NCBI GenBank assembly: GCA_963792075.1
Contig: CAWBUW010000007.1
Coordinates: forward strand, 930,001 to 994,000
Reading direction: 5' to 3'
DNA: 64,000 nt
DNA from: CAWBUW01 sp963792075
Lineage (GTDB): Bacteria; Chloroflexota; Anaerolineae; Anaerolineales; UBA4823
The notes below the pieces were generated by a model that saw only the letters and a program-made list of their open reading frames with translations, did no database searches and had not been told where the DNA came from. Both the position numbers and the translations under genes were made by a program. Below, piece after piece: positions 44,106 to 52,800 of this stretch; position 1 is the first letter of the stretch, and each line of letters starts with the position of its first letter.

Positions 44106-45842
44106 ATGCGCTCCCCCTGGAAACTCTTCCCCGCCCTGCTGCCGGCCGGCTTGTACCTTTACCTGGTCTTTATAAAGCCAGGTGAGGCGTACACAAATCC
44201 CGACCAGCGCCGCTGGCTTTTTGCCGGCTGTGCGCTGGCAGCCGCCCTGCTGCTGCACCTTGGCTCCCGGCTGGGGTGGGCACGCTCTGGTTTGCTTGCC
44301 ACCCTGGGATTGGCCGTGCTGCACCGCCTGGCTGTTTTCCTCCCCGATATTTCAACGGTCCCCTGGTCCATGGGTTGGTCCGAAGGCTCGCGCTATTATT
44401 ACGCTTCCTTATTCTTCGCCAAATCTATTTACGGTTTTTCGACCCCTACTTCTGTGCTGCATCCCACCCGTTATTGGATGCAGTCGCTGCCCTTCATGAT
44501 CCCAGGGCTGCCCCTTTGGTTTCACCGCCTGTGGCAGGTGCTGCTCTGGCTGCTGACGTCCTTCGGCTGCGGTCTTTTATTGGCCTGGCGGCTGCGCCGG
44601 CGCGGCGCTCCGCTGCAGGGGTGGCTGCCTGGGCTGGCCCTGACCGGCTGGACCTTCTTGTTTTTGATGCAGGGCCCGGTGTATTACCACCTGCTGGTCA
44701 TGCCGCTGCTGCTCCTGTGGGGTGTGCAAACGCGCCGCTTTGGCCGGACTCTGCTGGTCGTGCTCCTGGCTTCTGCCTGGGCCGGCATCAGCCGCATCAA
44801 CTGGTATCCCATGCCGGGACTCATTGCCGCCACCTTGTATTTCCTCGAACAGCCGCTCGAGAGCGCCGTCAAAACGGGGCTCCGGCCAGCCCTGGCGCGC
44901 ATGCTGCGTTATTTAATGCCACCCGCTGCCTGGACTCTGCTCGGCGCCGGCGCGGCTTACCTGGCCAACAACCTGTACATCCTGCTCTCGGGCAATCCTG
45001 CCGGCCAGTTCGGCTCTTCGTTTACATCCGATCTGCTCTGGTACCGGCTATATCCCAACCCCACGTATCCCGAAGGCATCTTGCGCTCCGTGATCCTGGT
45101 GTCCATGCCTCTGGGCCTGGTCATCCTCTACCATATCTGGCAGCAGCGCCGCGCCTATCACGGACTGCGTCTGCTTGGGCTGGCCGCCATCCTGCTGATC
45201 GTCCTGGCGGTTGGGCTGGTCGTCTCAGTCAAGATCGGTGGCGGGTCAAATTTGCATAACCTGGATGCCTACCTGGTGCTGCTCTGGCTGGTAGGGGCTT
45301 ACGCTTTTTACGGCGTGCTGGCTCCTGAACAAACCCGGCCGCGGCCCGTCGTCCTCTTCGAACCGCTCGCCTGGGCGGCCCTGGCCATGCCGCTTTCAAT
45401 CGCTCTCACTTTCGGCGCGCCTTTCGGACATCGCGATCTGACTGCCCCGCTCGCCGATTTGCAGACACTGCGCAGCGTGCTTGCTACTGCCCAAGGCGAT
45501 GTCCTTTTCATCAACCAGCGCCAACTGCTCACTTTTGGCGAAGTGCAAGGCATCCGCCTGCAGCCAGACTATGAAGTCGTTTTCCTGATGGAGATGGTGA
45601 TGGGCAACAACCAGCCTTACCTGCAAGGGTTTTATTCCCGCCTGGCCGCGCACCAATACGCCATGATCGTCAGCGATAATGTCAAAGTCATCTACAAAGG
45701 CAGCGACTACTCCTTTGGCGAGGAAAACGATGTCTGGGACTCGCGTGTCTCCGAGCCGCTGCTCTGCTATTATGAACCAAGCTTGAGCCTCCCCTCGGTT
45801 GGCGTCCAGGTGCTCGTACCTCGCCAGGAGAATTGCAAATGA
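44106..45842 (+). CDS. Polytopic membrane protein, possibly GT-C glycosyltransferase-like
   Basis: 578 residues with about ten to eleven membrane helices (e.g. WLFAGCALAAALLLHLG, LLGLAAILLIVLAVGLVVSV, AYLVLLWLVGAYAFYGVLAP) and a soluble C-terminal region from about residue 440. The loop after helix two has acidic and aromatic residues (WSMGWSEGSRYYY), as in dolichyl-phosphate-sugar dependent GT-C proteins, but the expected Asp/Glu signature is not clear. Function is therefore unassigned. GAGGTG precedes the ATG. Its stop overlaps the next gene (ATGA), so the two are coupled. Confidence 0.75.
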   Translation: MRSPWKLFPALLPAGLYLYLVFIKPGEAYTNPDQRRWLFAGCALAAALLLHLGSRLGWARSGLLATLGLAVLHRLAVFLPDISTVPWSMGWSEGSRYYYASLFFAKSIYGFSTPTSVLHPTRYWMQSLPFMIPGLPLWFHRLWQVLLWLLTSFGCGLLLAWRLRRRGAPLQGWLPGLALTGWTFLFLMQGPVYYHLLVMPLLLLWGVQTRRFGRTLLVVLLASAWAGISRINWYPMPGLIAATLYFLEQPLESAVKTGLRPALARMLRYLMPPAAWTLLGAGAAYLANNLYILLSGNPAGQFGSSFTSDLLWYRLYPNPTYPEGILRSVILVSMPLGLVILYHIWQQRRAYHGLRLLGLAAILLIVLAVGLVVSVKIGGGSNLHNLDAYLVLLWLVGAYAFYGVLAPEQTRPRPVVLFEPLAWAALAMPLSIALTFGAPFGHRDLTAPLADLQTLRSVLATAQGDVLFINQRQLLTFGEVQGIRLQPDYEVVFLMEMVMGNNQPYLQGFYSRLAAHQYAMIVSDNVKVIYKGSDYSFGEENDVWDSRVSEPLLCYYEPSLSLPSVGVQVLVPRQENCK

Positions 45843-46687
45843 AATCAGATCCGGGCTTACGCTTTTCCAAGTATCACGGCCTGGGGAATGATTACCTGGT
45901 GATTCCTGCGCCGCTGGCAGCGCTGCCTCTCGCCGAAATCCAACGCATCTGCCACCGCAACTTCGGCATCGGCAGCGACGGCATCCTGGTACCGGTAACG
46001 CCTCCGTCTGGAGCTCCCTGGCCCGGCGCGGTCTTTGCGGTGCGCATCTTTAACCCGGATGGCTCTGAAGCCGAGAAAAGCGGCAACGGTCTGCGCATCT
46101 TCGCCCGCTGGCTGTTCGACCAGCGCCAGGTCGCCGAAGAGCCCTTCGCCATCTGGGTGCCCGGCGGTTGGGTGCGGGCGCGCGTCGCTCCCGGTGGCTC
46201 TCCCATTACCGTGGACATGGGCCGGGCCAGCTTCGACAGCGCAAGTATCCCGGTGAATGGTCCGCCGCGCCAGGTGATAGATGAACCATTGATCGTCGGC
46301 GCTGAGACGCTGCGCATCTGCGCAGTAAATCTGGGCAACCCCCACTGCGTGGTGCTCAATGCTCCCGTGGACGAAGCGACTGCCCGCCGCCTCGGTCAGC
46401 TGATCGAGACCCACCCCGCATTTCCCAACCGCACCAACGTGCAGTTTCTGCATGTAATCGACCGGGCAAATATCGAGATCCAGATCTGGGAGCGCGGCGC
46501 GGGCTATACTTTAGCTTCTGGTTCCTCTTCGTGCGCTGCCGCCATATCAGCTCACCGTATGGGCTGGGTCGATACGGAAATCACCGTGCACTGCCCCGGC
46601 GGGCAACTCCAGGTGAGCCTCCATCCGGATAATAACATCACCTTAACCGGGCCGGTCGTGCACATTGCGGACGGAGTGCTGGTGTAA
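45839..46687 (+). CDS. dapF: Diaminopimelate epimerase-family protein with both catalytic Cys replaced
   Basis: 282 residues from the ATG at 45839 (AGGAG eight bases upstream), overlapping the previous stop by four bases. The DapF fold is clear in both halves: FSKYHGLGNDYLVI, FGIGSDGILV, FNPDGSEAEKSGNGLRI, VNLGNPHCVV, IWERGAGYTLASGSSSCAAA. In true DapF the two catalytic cysteines sit in GNGxRC and ACGTG; here they read GNGLRI (Ile) and ASGSS (Ser). A Cys occurs three residues later in SSSC. The substrate-binding Asn and Glu/Arg neighbours are kept. It is either a divergent DapF using other residues or a different proton-transfer enzyme. It is convergent with the SIS gene, 3 bp away. Confidence 0.8.
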   Translation: MKSDPGLRFSKYHGLGNDYLVIPAPLAALPLAEIQRICHRNFGIGSDGILVPVTPPSGAPWPGAVFAVRIFNPDGSEAEKSGNGLRIFARWLFDQRQVAEEPFAIWVPGGWVRARVAPGGSPITVDMGRASFDSASIPVNGPPRQVIDEPLIVGAETLRICAVNLGNPHCVVLNAPVDEATARRLGQLIETHPAFPNRTNVQFLHVIDRANIEIQIWERGAGYTLASGSSSCAAAISAHRMGWVDTEITVHCPGGQLQVSLHPDNNITLTGPVVHIADGVLV

Positions 46688-46690
46688 CTC

Positions 46691-47740
46691 TTACTCTGTC
46701 TCGGTCACTTTATGGATCGAGCGCGGCGCTTCGGTATTGTAGCCTTTCACCTGCGTCAAAAAGCAGGCGAAAAGCTGCGCCGGAATAATGGCCGGGATCG
46801 GGCTGAGCCACTCAGGGATACCCGCCGGCAGCGACATCGGCGACTGCGCCTCGGCTAATATCTCTGCCCGGTCTGAGATCACCACCAATTCAGCTTTGTG
46901 CTGGCGGCGCAGCTTCTGGAGCAGGGGCAGGAAGTTCTCATACACCTTTCCCGAGGGGACGATTGCCAGGATCGGGAAACCCAACTCGACGATGGCGATG
47001 GGGCCGTGTTGGAAATCCGCCGAAGAATACGGCTCGGCGACGACGTAGGTGAGCTCCTTCAACTTAAGCGACCATTCGAATGCGGTGGCATAGTTATACC
47101 CTCGCCCAAGCACCACACAGCGTTCCATATAGCGATAGCGTTCAGCCAGGCGCGCAATCTTCTCCTGCCCGGCGAGCACCGTGCGCACCCACATCGGTAC
47201 CTGTTGCAGAGTCGCGGTCATTTCCTTCCGCCGCGCGCCGTCCGGCTGCATCGCCGCAGCCAGCATGGCGATGGTCATTAACTCGGCGGTGTAGGTCTTT
47301 GTCGCAGCCACTGCGGCTTCGACCCCCGCGTTGATATCGATCACCCATTCGCCCGCTTTTGCCAGCGGCGAGTCCGGCTCATTGGTGATGACCAGCCCCT
47401 TTGCGCCCTGCGCCCTGCCTTCTTCCAGTACACTGACAATATCCGGCGACTGTCCGGACTGAGAGACGCCCACGATCAACGCACCCTGCAGCCGCGGCGG
47501 CGCTTCGTAAAGGGTAAACAATGAGGGCGCCGCCAGCGCAACTGCCAGCCCGTTCAGCGAACCCCATACATAATTAGCATATCGACCTGCGTTATCTGAA
47601 GTGCCGCGGGCCGCCAGGAATACGTATTTCGGTTGATATGCCTGGATTTCGGCAGCGATTTTTTCAACCAGTCCCATCTGCTTGTCTAATAGCGCAGCCA
47701 GGATATGGCCTTGTTCTTGGATTTCATCGATCAGCGGCAT
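46691..47740 (-). CDS. SIS-domain sugar isomerase / glucosamine-6-phosphate deaminase type II
   Basis: 349 residues with tandem SIS domains and no glutaminase domain. Signatures: FLAARGTSDNAGRYANY, VSQSGQSPDIVSVLEEGRAQG, TKTYTAELM in the first domain, and VLGRGYNYATAFEWSLKLKE, SADFQHGPIAIVE in the second, as in the isomerase half of GlmS and in NagB-II/AgaS. It sits 10 bp downstream of nagA, so the pair should convert N-acetylglucosamine-6-phosphate via glucosamine-6-phosphate to fructose-6-phosphate. GAGGA precedes the ATG. Confidence 0.9.
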   Translation of the reverse strand: MPLIDEIQEQGHILAALLDKQMGLVEKIAAEIQAYQPKYVFLAARGTSDNAGRYANYVWGSLNGLAVALAAPSLFTLYEAPPRLQGALIVGVSQSGQSPDIVSVLEEGRAQGAKGLVITNEPDSPLAKAGEWVIDINAGVEAAVAATKTYTAELMTIAMLAAAMQPDGARRKEMTATLQQVPMWVRTVLAGQEKIARLAERYRYMERCVVLGRGYNYATAFEWSLKLKELTYVVAEPYSSADFQHGPIAIVELGFPILAIVPSGKVYENFLPLLQKLRRQHKAELVVISDRAEILAEAQSPMSLPAGIPEWLSPIPAIIPAQLFACFLTQVKGYNTEAPRSIHKVTETE

Positions 47741-47750
47741 GCTTTCCTCT

Positions 47751-48899
47751 TTAATTTGCCTGGTAAACCATTTCCCCTGCGACCATCGTCTTGACCACGT
47801 GTCCTTCGGGTGTCAGCAGCACCAGGTCGGCGTCTGCGCCAGCTTCAAGCAGGCCCTTGCCCTGCAAGCCCAGTCCGCGGGCAGGAGTGGAGGTAACACA
47901 GCGCAGCACTGCATCCAATGGGCTGCCCGTCCAGGCGCACAGATTGCGCAGCGCCTGGTCCAGCGTGACGATGCTGCCCGCCAGGGTGCCGTCGGCCAGT
48001 CGCGCCGAGGTTTTATCTACCTGCACTTCATAATCACCCAGGCGGTACACGCCCATCGGCATACCCATCGCAGCCATCGCATCCGTCACCACCACCAGGC
48101 GCTCGCTGCCCATGATCTTCCAAATCAGGCGCACCACACCAGGGTGGACGTGGATCCCGTCCGGGATCAACCCGGCGTAGATGCGGCTGTCTTCCAGCAG
48201 CGCCGCTGCCAGCCCAGGAGAGCGATGGTCGAGCGGTGGCTGGGCATTGAACAGGTGGGTACCGAAGGTCACCCCTTCTTCGAATGCAACCTTCGCCTGT
48301 TCGTAGGTCGCCAGCGAGTGCCCCGCGCTGACCGTCACCCCACGCGCCCGTAAAGCCCGCACCACCTCCAGCGCGCCGGGCTGCTCTGGCGCCAGGGTCA
48401 CTAACACCACGCCGTTCTGCCGCGTCCAGCCCTCGATCACCTCGAGGGAAGGGGGAACGATGTAGTTCGCATTGTGCGCGCCCTTTTTCCCCGGATTGAT
48501 CATCGGCCCTTCCAGGTGAAACCCCAAAGGCTGTGATCCCCGCCAGCCAGGGGGTGGTCCCTGGTGAAACACTTCTAATGCGTGTATCACCGTGGCATGC
48601 GGGCTGGTAATCACCGTGGGCAGGAAAGACGTGATGCCGTAGCGCGGCAGCTTCGCAGCTACTTCCCAGAGCGCATCCGGCGCTTCGGTGAAGTCTTTCC
48701 CGAACCCGCCGTTGAGCTGGATCTCGATCAGCCCTGGCGCCAGCACCAATCCCGATGCATCCAGCTTCTCCGCGCCGCTGGGGGCTTCCAGCGTATCCAC
48801 GGTGCCGGTGGCAGCAATCTTTTTCCCCTGCACCAACAGGGCTCCGGCCTCTAGCTTACCCCGCGGCGTGATAACCGCCGCCCCATGAATATACAGCAT
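47751..48899 (-). CDS. nagA: N-acetylglucosamine-6-phosphate deacetylase
   Basis: 382 residues, amidohydrolase fold. Visible features: APGLIEIQLNGGFGKDF (metal site region), GFHLEGPMINPGKKGAHNA with the metal Glu, SAGHSLATYEQAKVAFEEG and THLFNAQPPLDHRSPG with two metal His, and the catalytic Asp in VVVTDAMAAMGMP. It removes acetate from GlcNAc-6-phosphate in amino-sugar and cell-wall recycling. It is the first gene of a two-gene operon with the SIS isomerase. GGAG lies seven bases before the ATG. Confidence 0.95.
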   Translation of the reverse strand: MLYIHGAAVITPRGKLEAGALLVQGKKIAATGTVDTLEAPSGAEKLDASGLVLAPGLIEIQLNGGFGKDFTEAPDALWEVAAKLPRYGITSFLPTVITSPHATVIHALEVFHQGPPPGWRGSQPLGFHLEGPMINPGKKGAHNANYIVPPSLEVIEGWTRQNGVVLVTLAPEQPGALEVVRALRARGVTVSAGHSLATYEQAKVAFEEGVTFGTHLFNAQPPLDHRSPGLAAALLEDSRIYAGLIPDGIHVHPGVVRLIWKIMGSERLVVVTDAMAAMGMPMGVYRLGDYEVQVDKTSARLADGTLAGSIVTLDQALRNLCAWTGSPLDAVLRCVTSTPARGLGLQGKGLLEAGADADLVLLTPEGHVVKTMVAGEMVYQAN

Positions 48900-48953
48900 A
48901 AGACACTCCAGTATCTATGTTTGATCTACTGCCCGGCGGACCGCACAGCGGCG

Positions 48954-50078
48954 TTAACCCGTCTGCAGTGTGAAGTAAAAAGTACTGCCATTCCCCGGTG
49001 TTGATTCAACGCCGACAGTACCCCCCAGCTTGGTGATAATCCGCTCAACGATCGTCAGACCCAGGCCGTGCCCGCTGGCGCGCTCTTTGTGCAACCTGGA
49101 GAACGGCTTGAACAGCAAAGCGGTCTCTTCAGGAGACAGCCCGGACCCATTATCCTTGACTTGAAAACGCACCAGGCGGCCATCACTGAACGGGGTTGAC
49201 TCCAGGTCCAGAAATGGCGGCTCCCCGCCGTATTTTATGGCGTTGCTGATATAGTTCATCCATACTTGCTCGATCCACGGTGCGTACCCCATCGCAGTCG
49301 GCCAGCTTGCCGGCATCGCAATCCGTGCCTTGCTTTGATCGATCTCCGGTTGCAGCCGGTGGAGGACTTCATCGACCACCTTGCCCATCGAGACCGGCTC
49401 CAGTTCCACTACTTGCTGGCGCACTCCCGACAGCAGCAGCAGACTCTCGATGATCTCGTTCATCTTGAAGCCACCATCATAAATCCACTTGCATATATCA
49501 TCCAAAGCGGATTCATCTAACATCTTCCGTCGCTGCAACAACTCCGCGTACCCCATGATATTGTTCAAGGGATTCTTTAGATCGTGCGCCACCGTGTGCG
49601 CAAACGCATCCAGCTCCTCATTCTGCCGTTGTAAAACCACCACCTGTTTCTGGAGATCACGGTTGGCGCGCTCGAGCTGGCGCCGCAAACTGCGCAGCGT
49701 CAGGTGGGTCTTAACCCTGGCCAACACCTCCTCCACCTGGAAGGGCTTGGTAATGTAATCCGCACCTCCCAGGGAAAAGCCGCGCATCTTGGATTCCAAT
49801 TGGTCCAGCGCGCTGATGAAGATGATCGGGATCTCACGCGTCCGGTCGTTCATCTTCAGTTCCTGGCAGGTCTGGTAGCCGTCCATATCCGGCATCATCA
49901 CATCCAGCAGGATCAGGTCAGGCGTGATTGTCTTGGCGGCGCGCAGCGCGGCTGCACCCGAGTTGGCTACACGCACATCGTAGCCTACCTGAGAGAGCAT
50001 TTGAGCCAGCAGCCTCAGATTGGCGGGGGTATCATCCACCACCATCACGATCGGTTTTGAATTAATAAAATCACTCAT
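48954..50078 (-). CDS. Response regulator-histidine kinase hybrid
   Basis: 374 residues from the ATG at 50078; a longer frame up to 50189 lacks a ribosome site. An N-terminal receiver domain carries DD acidic pair MVVDDTPA, phospho-acceptor Asp in LLDVMMPDMDG and Lys in YITKPF. A coiled linker leads to a HisKA H-box (FAHTVAHDLKNPLNNIMG) and an HATPase domain (YISNAIKYGG N-box, DNGSGL, ASGHGLGLTIVERI). The receiver-first order suggests it is itself a target of an upstream kinase and then signals on. It has no membrane segment, so it is cytosolic. It diverges from the M32 peptidase gene. Confidence 0.92.
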   Translation of the reverse strand: MSDFINSKPIVMVVDDTPANLRLLAQMLSQVGYDVRVANSGAAALRAAKTITPDLILLDVMMPDMDGYQTCQELKMNDRTREIPIIFISALDQLESKMRGFSLGGADYITKPFQVEEVLARVKTHLTLRSLRRQLERANRDLQKQVVVLQRQNEELDAFAHTVAHDLKNPLNNIMGYAELLQRRKMLDESALDDICKWIYDGGFKMNEIIESLLLLSGVRQQVVELEPVSMGKVVDEVLHRLQPEIDQSKARIAMPASWPTAMGYAPWIEQVWMNYISNAIKYGGEPPFLDLESTPFSDGRLVRFQVKDNGSGLSPEETALLFKPFSRLHKERASGHGLGLTIVERIITKLGGTVGVESTPGNGSTFYFTLQTG

Positions 50079-50218
50079 TTTGATTATTAGCTTTCCAGCA
50101 ATTGCCGTGGAAGGGGGGATTAGTGGCCCTTCGTCACAACAACTCCCCTTGTACCAGAATATTGTACAGCCACCGTGAAAGGTGGTCAAGTGATAAAATG
50201 ATCGAAAAGGAGACCTGC

Positions 50219-51751
50219 ATGCACGAAAAATACATCACCCTCAAAAACCACCTGGCGGAGATCCAGGACCTGGGCAAGGCCAGCGGTTTGCTCGGCTGGG
50301 ACCAGCGCACCATGATGCCAACCAAAGCCAGCAGTCTGCGCTCTGAACAAATGGCCACGCTGGCCAAGGTCATCCACCAGATGTTCACCTCCCCTGAGGT
50401 CGGCCACCTGCTGGAGGAGCTTCGCCCCTACGAGCAGAGCCTGCCCTTTGATTCCGATGAGGCCAGCCTGATCCGTGTGGCCCGCCGCGACTTCGAAAAG
50501 GCCACCCGCGTCCCCACCGAGCTGCGCATGGCGCTGGCCCGCGCCGGCTCCAAAGGTACGCAAGTCTGGATCCAGGCGCGCAAAGAATCGAACTTCGCCA
50601 TGTTCCTGCCTGCGCTGGAAGAGGTCATCGAGCTGAAACGCCGCTATATTGAGTGTTTCCCACGGATCGAAGACGATCCTGCGGCCAGCGTCTACGACCC
50701 GCTGCTCGACGACTTCGAACCCGGCATGAAAACCCAAACGGTGCGCGCCATCTTCGACGAGCTGAAGCGCGACCTCGTCCCGCTCATCCGTGCCCTTTCG
50801 GCCCGGGCCGGCGAAGTGGATGATGCTGTGCTGCATGGGCATTTCCCCCAGGAGCAGCAGCGCTCCTTTGTGATCAGTATCCTGGAACGTTTCGGTTTCA
50901 ACCCCGATACCTTCCGCCTGGACCCCACGGTGCACCCGTTTGCATCCTCGCTGGGGACCACGGATATCCGCCTGACCACCCGCTACAATGAAGATTTCAT
51001 CAACGCCTGTCTCTTCGGCTCGATGCACGAATGCGGCCACGGTTTATACGAGAACGGCGTCAGCCCGGCCTTAGAGCGCACGCTCCTGTGCCGGGGCGCA
51101 TCCAGCGCCACGCACAAATCACAGTCCCGCATGTGGGAGAACCTGGTCGGGCGTTCGCGACCCTTCTGGTCTTTCTTCTACCCCCGCCTGCAGACCGCCT
51201 TCCCCGAGCAGTTCGGCCGGGTGAAGATGGAAACCTTCTACCGCGCCATCAACAAAGTCCAACCTTCCTTCATCCGCGTCGAAGCCGACGAAGTCACCTA
51301 TGGCATCCACATCATCTTGCGCTTCGAGCTGGAGCAGGAAGTCTTCGAAGGCCGGCTGGCGCCAAAAGACCTGCCCGAAGCCTGGCGCTCCCGCTTCAAA
51401 GAATACCTGGGCCTGGAAATCCCGAACGATGCCCAGGGTGTGCTGCAGGATATCCACTGGTCTTCCGGGATGTTCGGCTACTTCCCCACCTACCAGTTAG
51501 GCAACATCGTTGCCTCCCAGCTCTGGGAAGCCGCCCTGGCAGATATGCCCGGCCTGTACGACCAGTTCGCCCGGGGTGAATTCACCCCCCTGCGCGAGTG
51601 GCTGCGTGCCCACCTCCACCAATATGGCCGCAAGTACACTCCGCTGGAGACGCTCGGCAAAGCGCTGGGCCAGGATGGAGCAGCGGCCATCCAGGTCGCC
51701 CCTTACCTGCGCTACCTCAAAGCCAAATTTGGAGATATCTATTCTCTTTAG
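50219..51751 (+). CDS. M32 family metallocarboxypeptidase (thermostable carboxypeptidase 1 type)
   Basis: 510 residues from the ATG at 50219 with AGGAG six bases upstream, the normal length for the family; earlier in-frame starts are unsupported. Zinc motif HECGHGLYE with the third ligand Glu expected about 30 residues later, plus the family segments LLGWDQRTMMP, DIRLTTRY, GRSRPFWSFFYP and DEVTYGIHIILRFELE. It removes C-terminal amino acids from peptides in the cytosol. It is followed by a tight bidirectional hairpin three bases after the stop. Confidence 0.95.
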   Translation: MHEKYITLKNHLAEIQDLGKASGLLGWDQRTMMPTKASSLRSEQMATLAKVIHQMFTSPEVGHLLEELRPYEQSLPFDSDEASLIRVARRDFEKATRVPTELRMALARAGSKGTQVWIQARKESNFAMFLPALEEVIELKRRYIECFPRIEDDPAASVYDPLLDDFEPGMKTQTVRAIFDELKRDLVPLIRALSARAGEVDDAVLHGHFPQEQQRSFVISILERFGFNPDTFRLDPTVHPFASSLGTTDIRLTTRYNEDFINACLFGSMHECGHGLYENGVSPALERTLLCRGASSATHKSQSRMWENLVGRSRPFWSFFYPRLQTAFPEQFGRVKMETFYRAINKVQPSFIRVEADEVTYGIHIILRFELEQEVFEGRLAPKDLPEAWRSRFKEYLGLEIPNDAQGVLQDIHWSSGMFGYFPTYQLGNIVASQLWEAALADMPGLYDQFARGEFTPLREWLRAHLHQYGRKYTPLETLGKALGQDGAAAIQVAPYLRYLKAKFGDIYSL

Positions 51752-51753
51752 AT

Positions 51754-51796
51754 GTGTGGTGTTTTGCGCATGCTTCGCATGCGCAAAACACCACAC
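51754..51796. terminator. Bidirectional terminator between convergent genes, 20-bp stem
   Basis: Arm GTGTGGTGTTTTGCGCATGC (51754-51773), loop TTC, perfect arm to 51796. It begins 3 bp after the M32 stop and ends 6 bp before the stop of the opposing gene. Confidence 0.8.
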
Positions 51797-51801
51797 TATT
51801 A

Positions 51802-52644
51802 TTAATCCTTGTGACTGGAGAGGCGCAAAGCTTTCGCTTCTTCCAGCGTAAACAGGTTATCCGGTCCCCGGTCTGAGGCGGCGTACACGGTGGTATCCGC
51901 AAAGTTGAGCTGCGCGGTCACCTGGTCTTTGACTTCCTTCCCCTCGACCGCTTTCTTTAGCTCGCCGAACATCCCAAAGAGCAAGTCCACCGGTTTGCCC
52001 TGCCAGAGGAGCCAATGGTGTTTCTCAAAAACCCAATGGGCGCCATGGTCCACGTTGCCGGTCTTGAGCTGTTTGTCAATGATCCTGCCGCCCCCCTCGA
52101 TAAAGATAAACCCTTCCAAATCGCGCTGCTCCAGCTTGATCCCCAGGGCTTCCCAGGCGACCAGGCGGAACTCGGTCAGCAGAGTCTCGCAGTCGCCTTT
52201 GCCCTCGAAAGGCTTATTCTCGGTGAAGTTGTATTCGAAGTCCTTTCGCTCGAAGAAATTCTGGGCCAGGTGCTTCAGGGCCTCCTCTTCGCTCAATCCG
52301 CCATGCATCCCCTCCAGCCAGGCCGTCCTTTCGTGGTGCGACTGGATATAAGCCTCCAGGCGCTGGTTGCGCTCAGCCTCCGTCGCCTCAGCATACGGCA
52401 CAGGCCCTTTCCTGGAACCTTCCCGCTCTTCAGGCCCTTCCCCTAGCAGAGCGCTGGACTGCTGGTTGCCCACCGTCCGCTGCAACTGCAGCGCCTGGTC
52501 TTTGCTCAGGCCGTGAGGGTCCTGCCGGGCGCGCTGGACCAACGCCTGGATATTGGCCGGCTGCGGAAGCAGCTCACCATCCCCCCGCCCGCCTCGGCGG
52601 CGGCGTGACTTTCGAAATACTCGCGAGCGCGCCGGCATGGACAT
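51802..52644 (-). CDS. Putative eCIS-type cargo protein with Cys/His C-terminal domain
   Basis: 280 residues. The basic N-terminus (SRVFRKSRRRRGG) is followed at about 50-68 by LQLQRTVGNQQSSALLG, the short helix motif found at the N-terminus of proteins linked to extracellular contractile injection systems and DUF4157 proteins. The C-terminal 150 residues contain GDCETLLTEFRLVAWEAL, GNVDHGAHWVFEKHHWLLW and GKPVDLLFG, an order of Cys, His and Asp that fits a papain- or transglutaminase-like active site. The toxin or enzyme role is inference. There is no signal peptide, as expected for eCIS cargo. AGGAGGTGA precedes the ATG. No eCIS structural genes are in the window. Confidence 0.65.
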   Translation of the reverse strand: MSMPARSRVFRKSRRRRGGRGDGELLPQPANIQALVQRARQDPHGLSKDQALQLQRTVGNQQSSALLGEGPEEREGSRKGPVPYAEATEAERNQRLEAYIQSHHERTAWLEGMHGGLSEEEALKHLAQNFFERKDFEYNFTENKPFEGKGDCETLLTEFRLVAWEALGIKLEQRDLEGFIFIEGGGRIIDKQLKTGNVDHGAHWVFEKHHWLLWQGKPVDLLFGMFGELKKAVEGKEVKDQVTAQLNFADTTVYAASDRGPDNLFTLEEAKALRLSSHKD

Positions 52645-52677
52645 TTCTCACCTCCTATAACAAATAGAGTCAAGGTG

Positions 52678-52690
52678 TATAATCTATAAT
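52678..52690 (+). promoter_or_regulatory. Two adjacent TATAAT boxes
   Basis: Perfect TATAAT at 52678-52683 and 52685-52690 in an AT-rich divergent region; no good -35 was found at 16-18 bases. They could serve the plus-strand gene at 52801, which would then have the 52702-52740 hairpin in its leader. Confidence 0.35.
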
Positions 52691-52701
52691 TGATTTTGTT
52701 A

Positions 52702-52740
52702 GGTAGTGTGTGCAGCGGCGACGCCGCCGCACACACTACC
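52702..52740. repeat. Palindrome between divergent genes, 19-bp stem with one mismatch
   Basis: GGTAGTGTGTGCAGCGGCG, single A, then the complementary arm to 52740 (one A/C mismatch). It lies between two genes that point away from each other and is GC-rich in an AT-rich setting. Confidence 0.7.
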
Positions 52741-52800
52741 AAAATAATTTTCGGATAGGCTCCTATTCCCAATTATACGCCAGGGAGGTTAAAAAACGAT

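Noticed and set aside
44276..45259. 327-codon open frame on the plus strand
   Set aside because: Overlaps the polytopic membrane-protein gene in another frame; its translation is Ala/Arg/Pro-rich with no domain.
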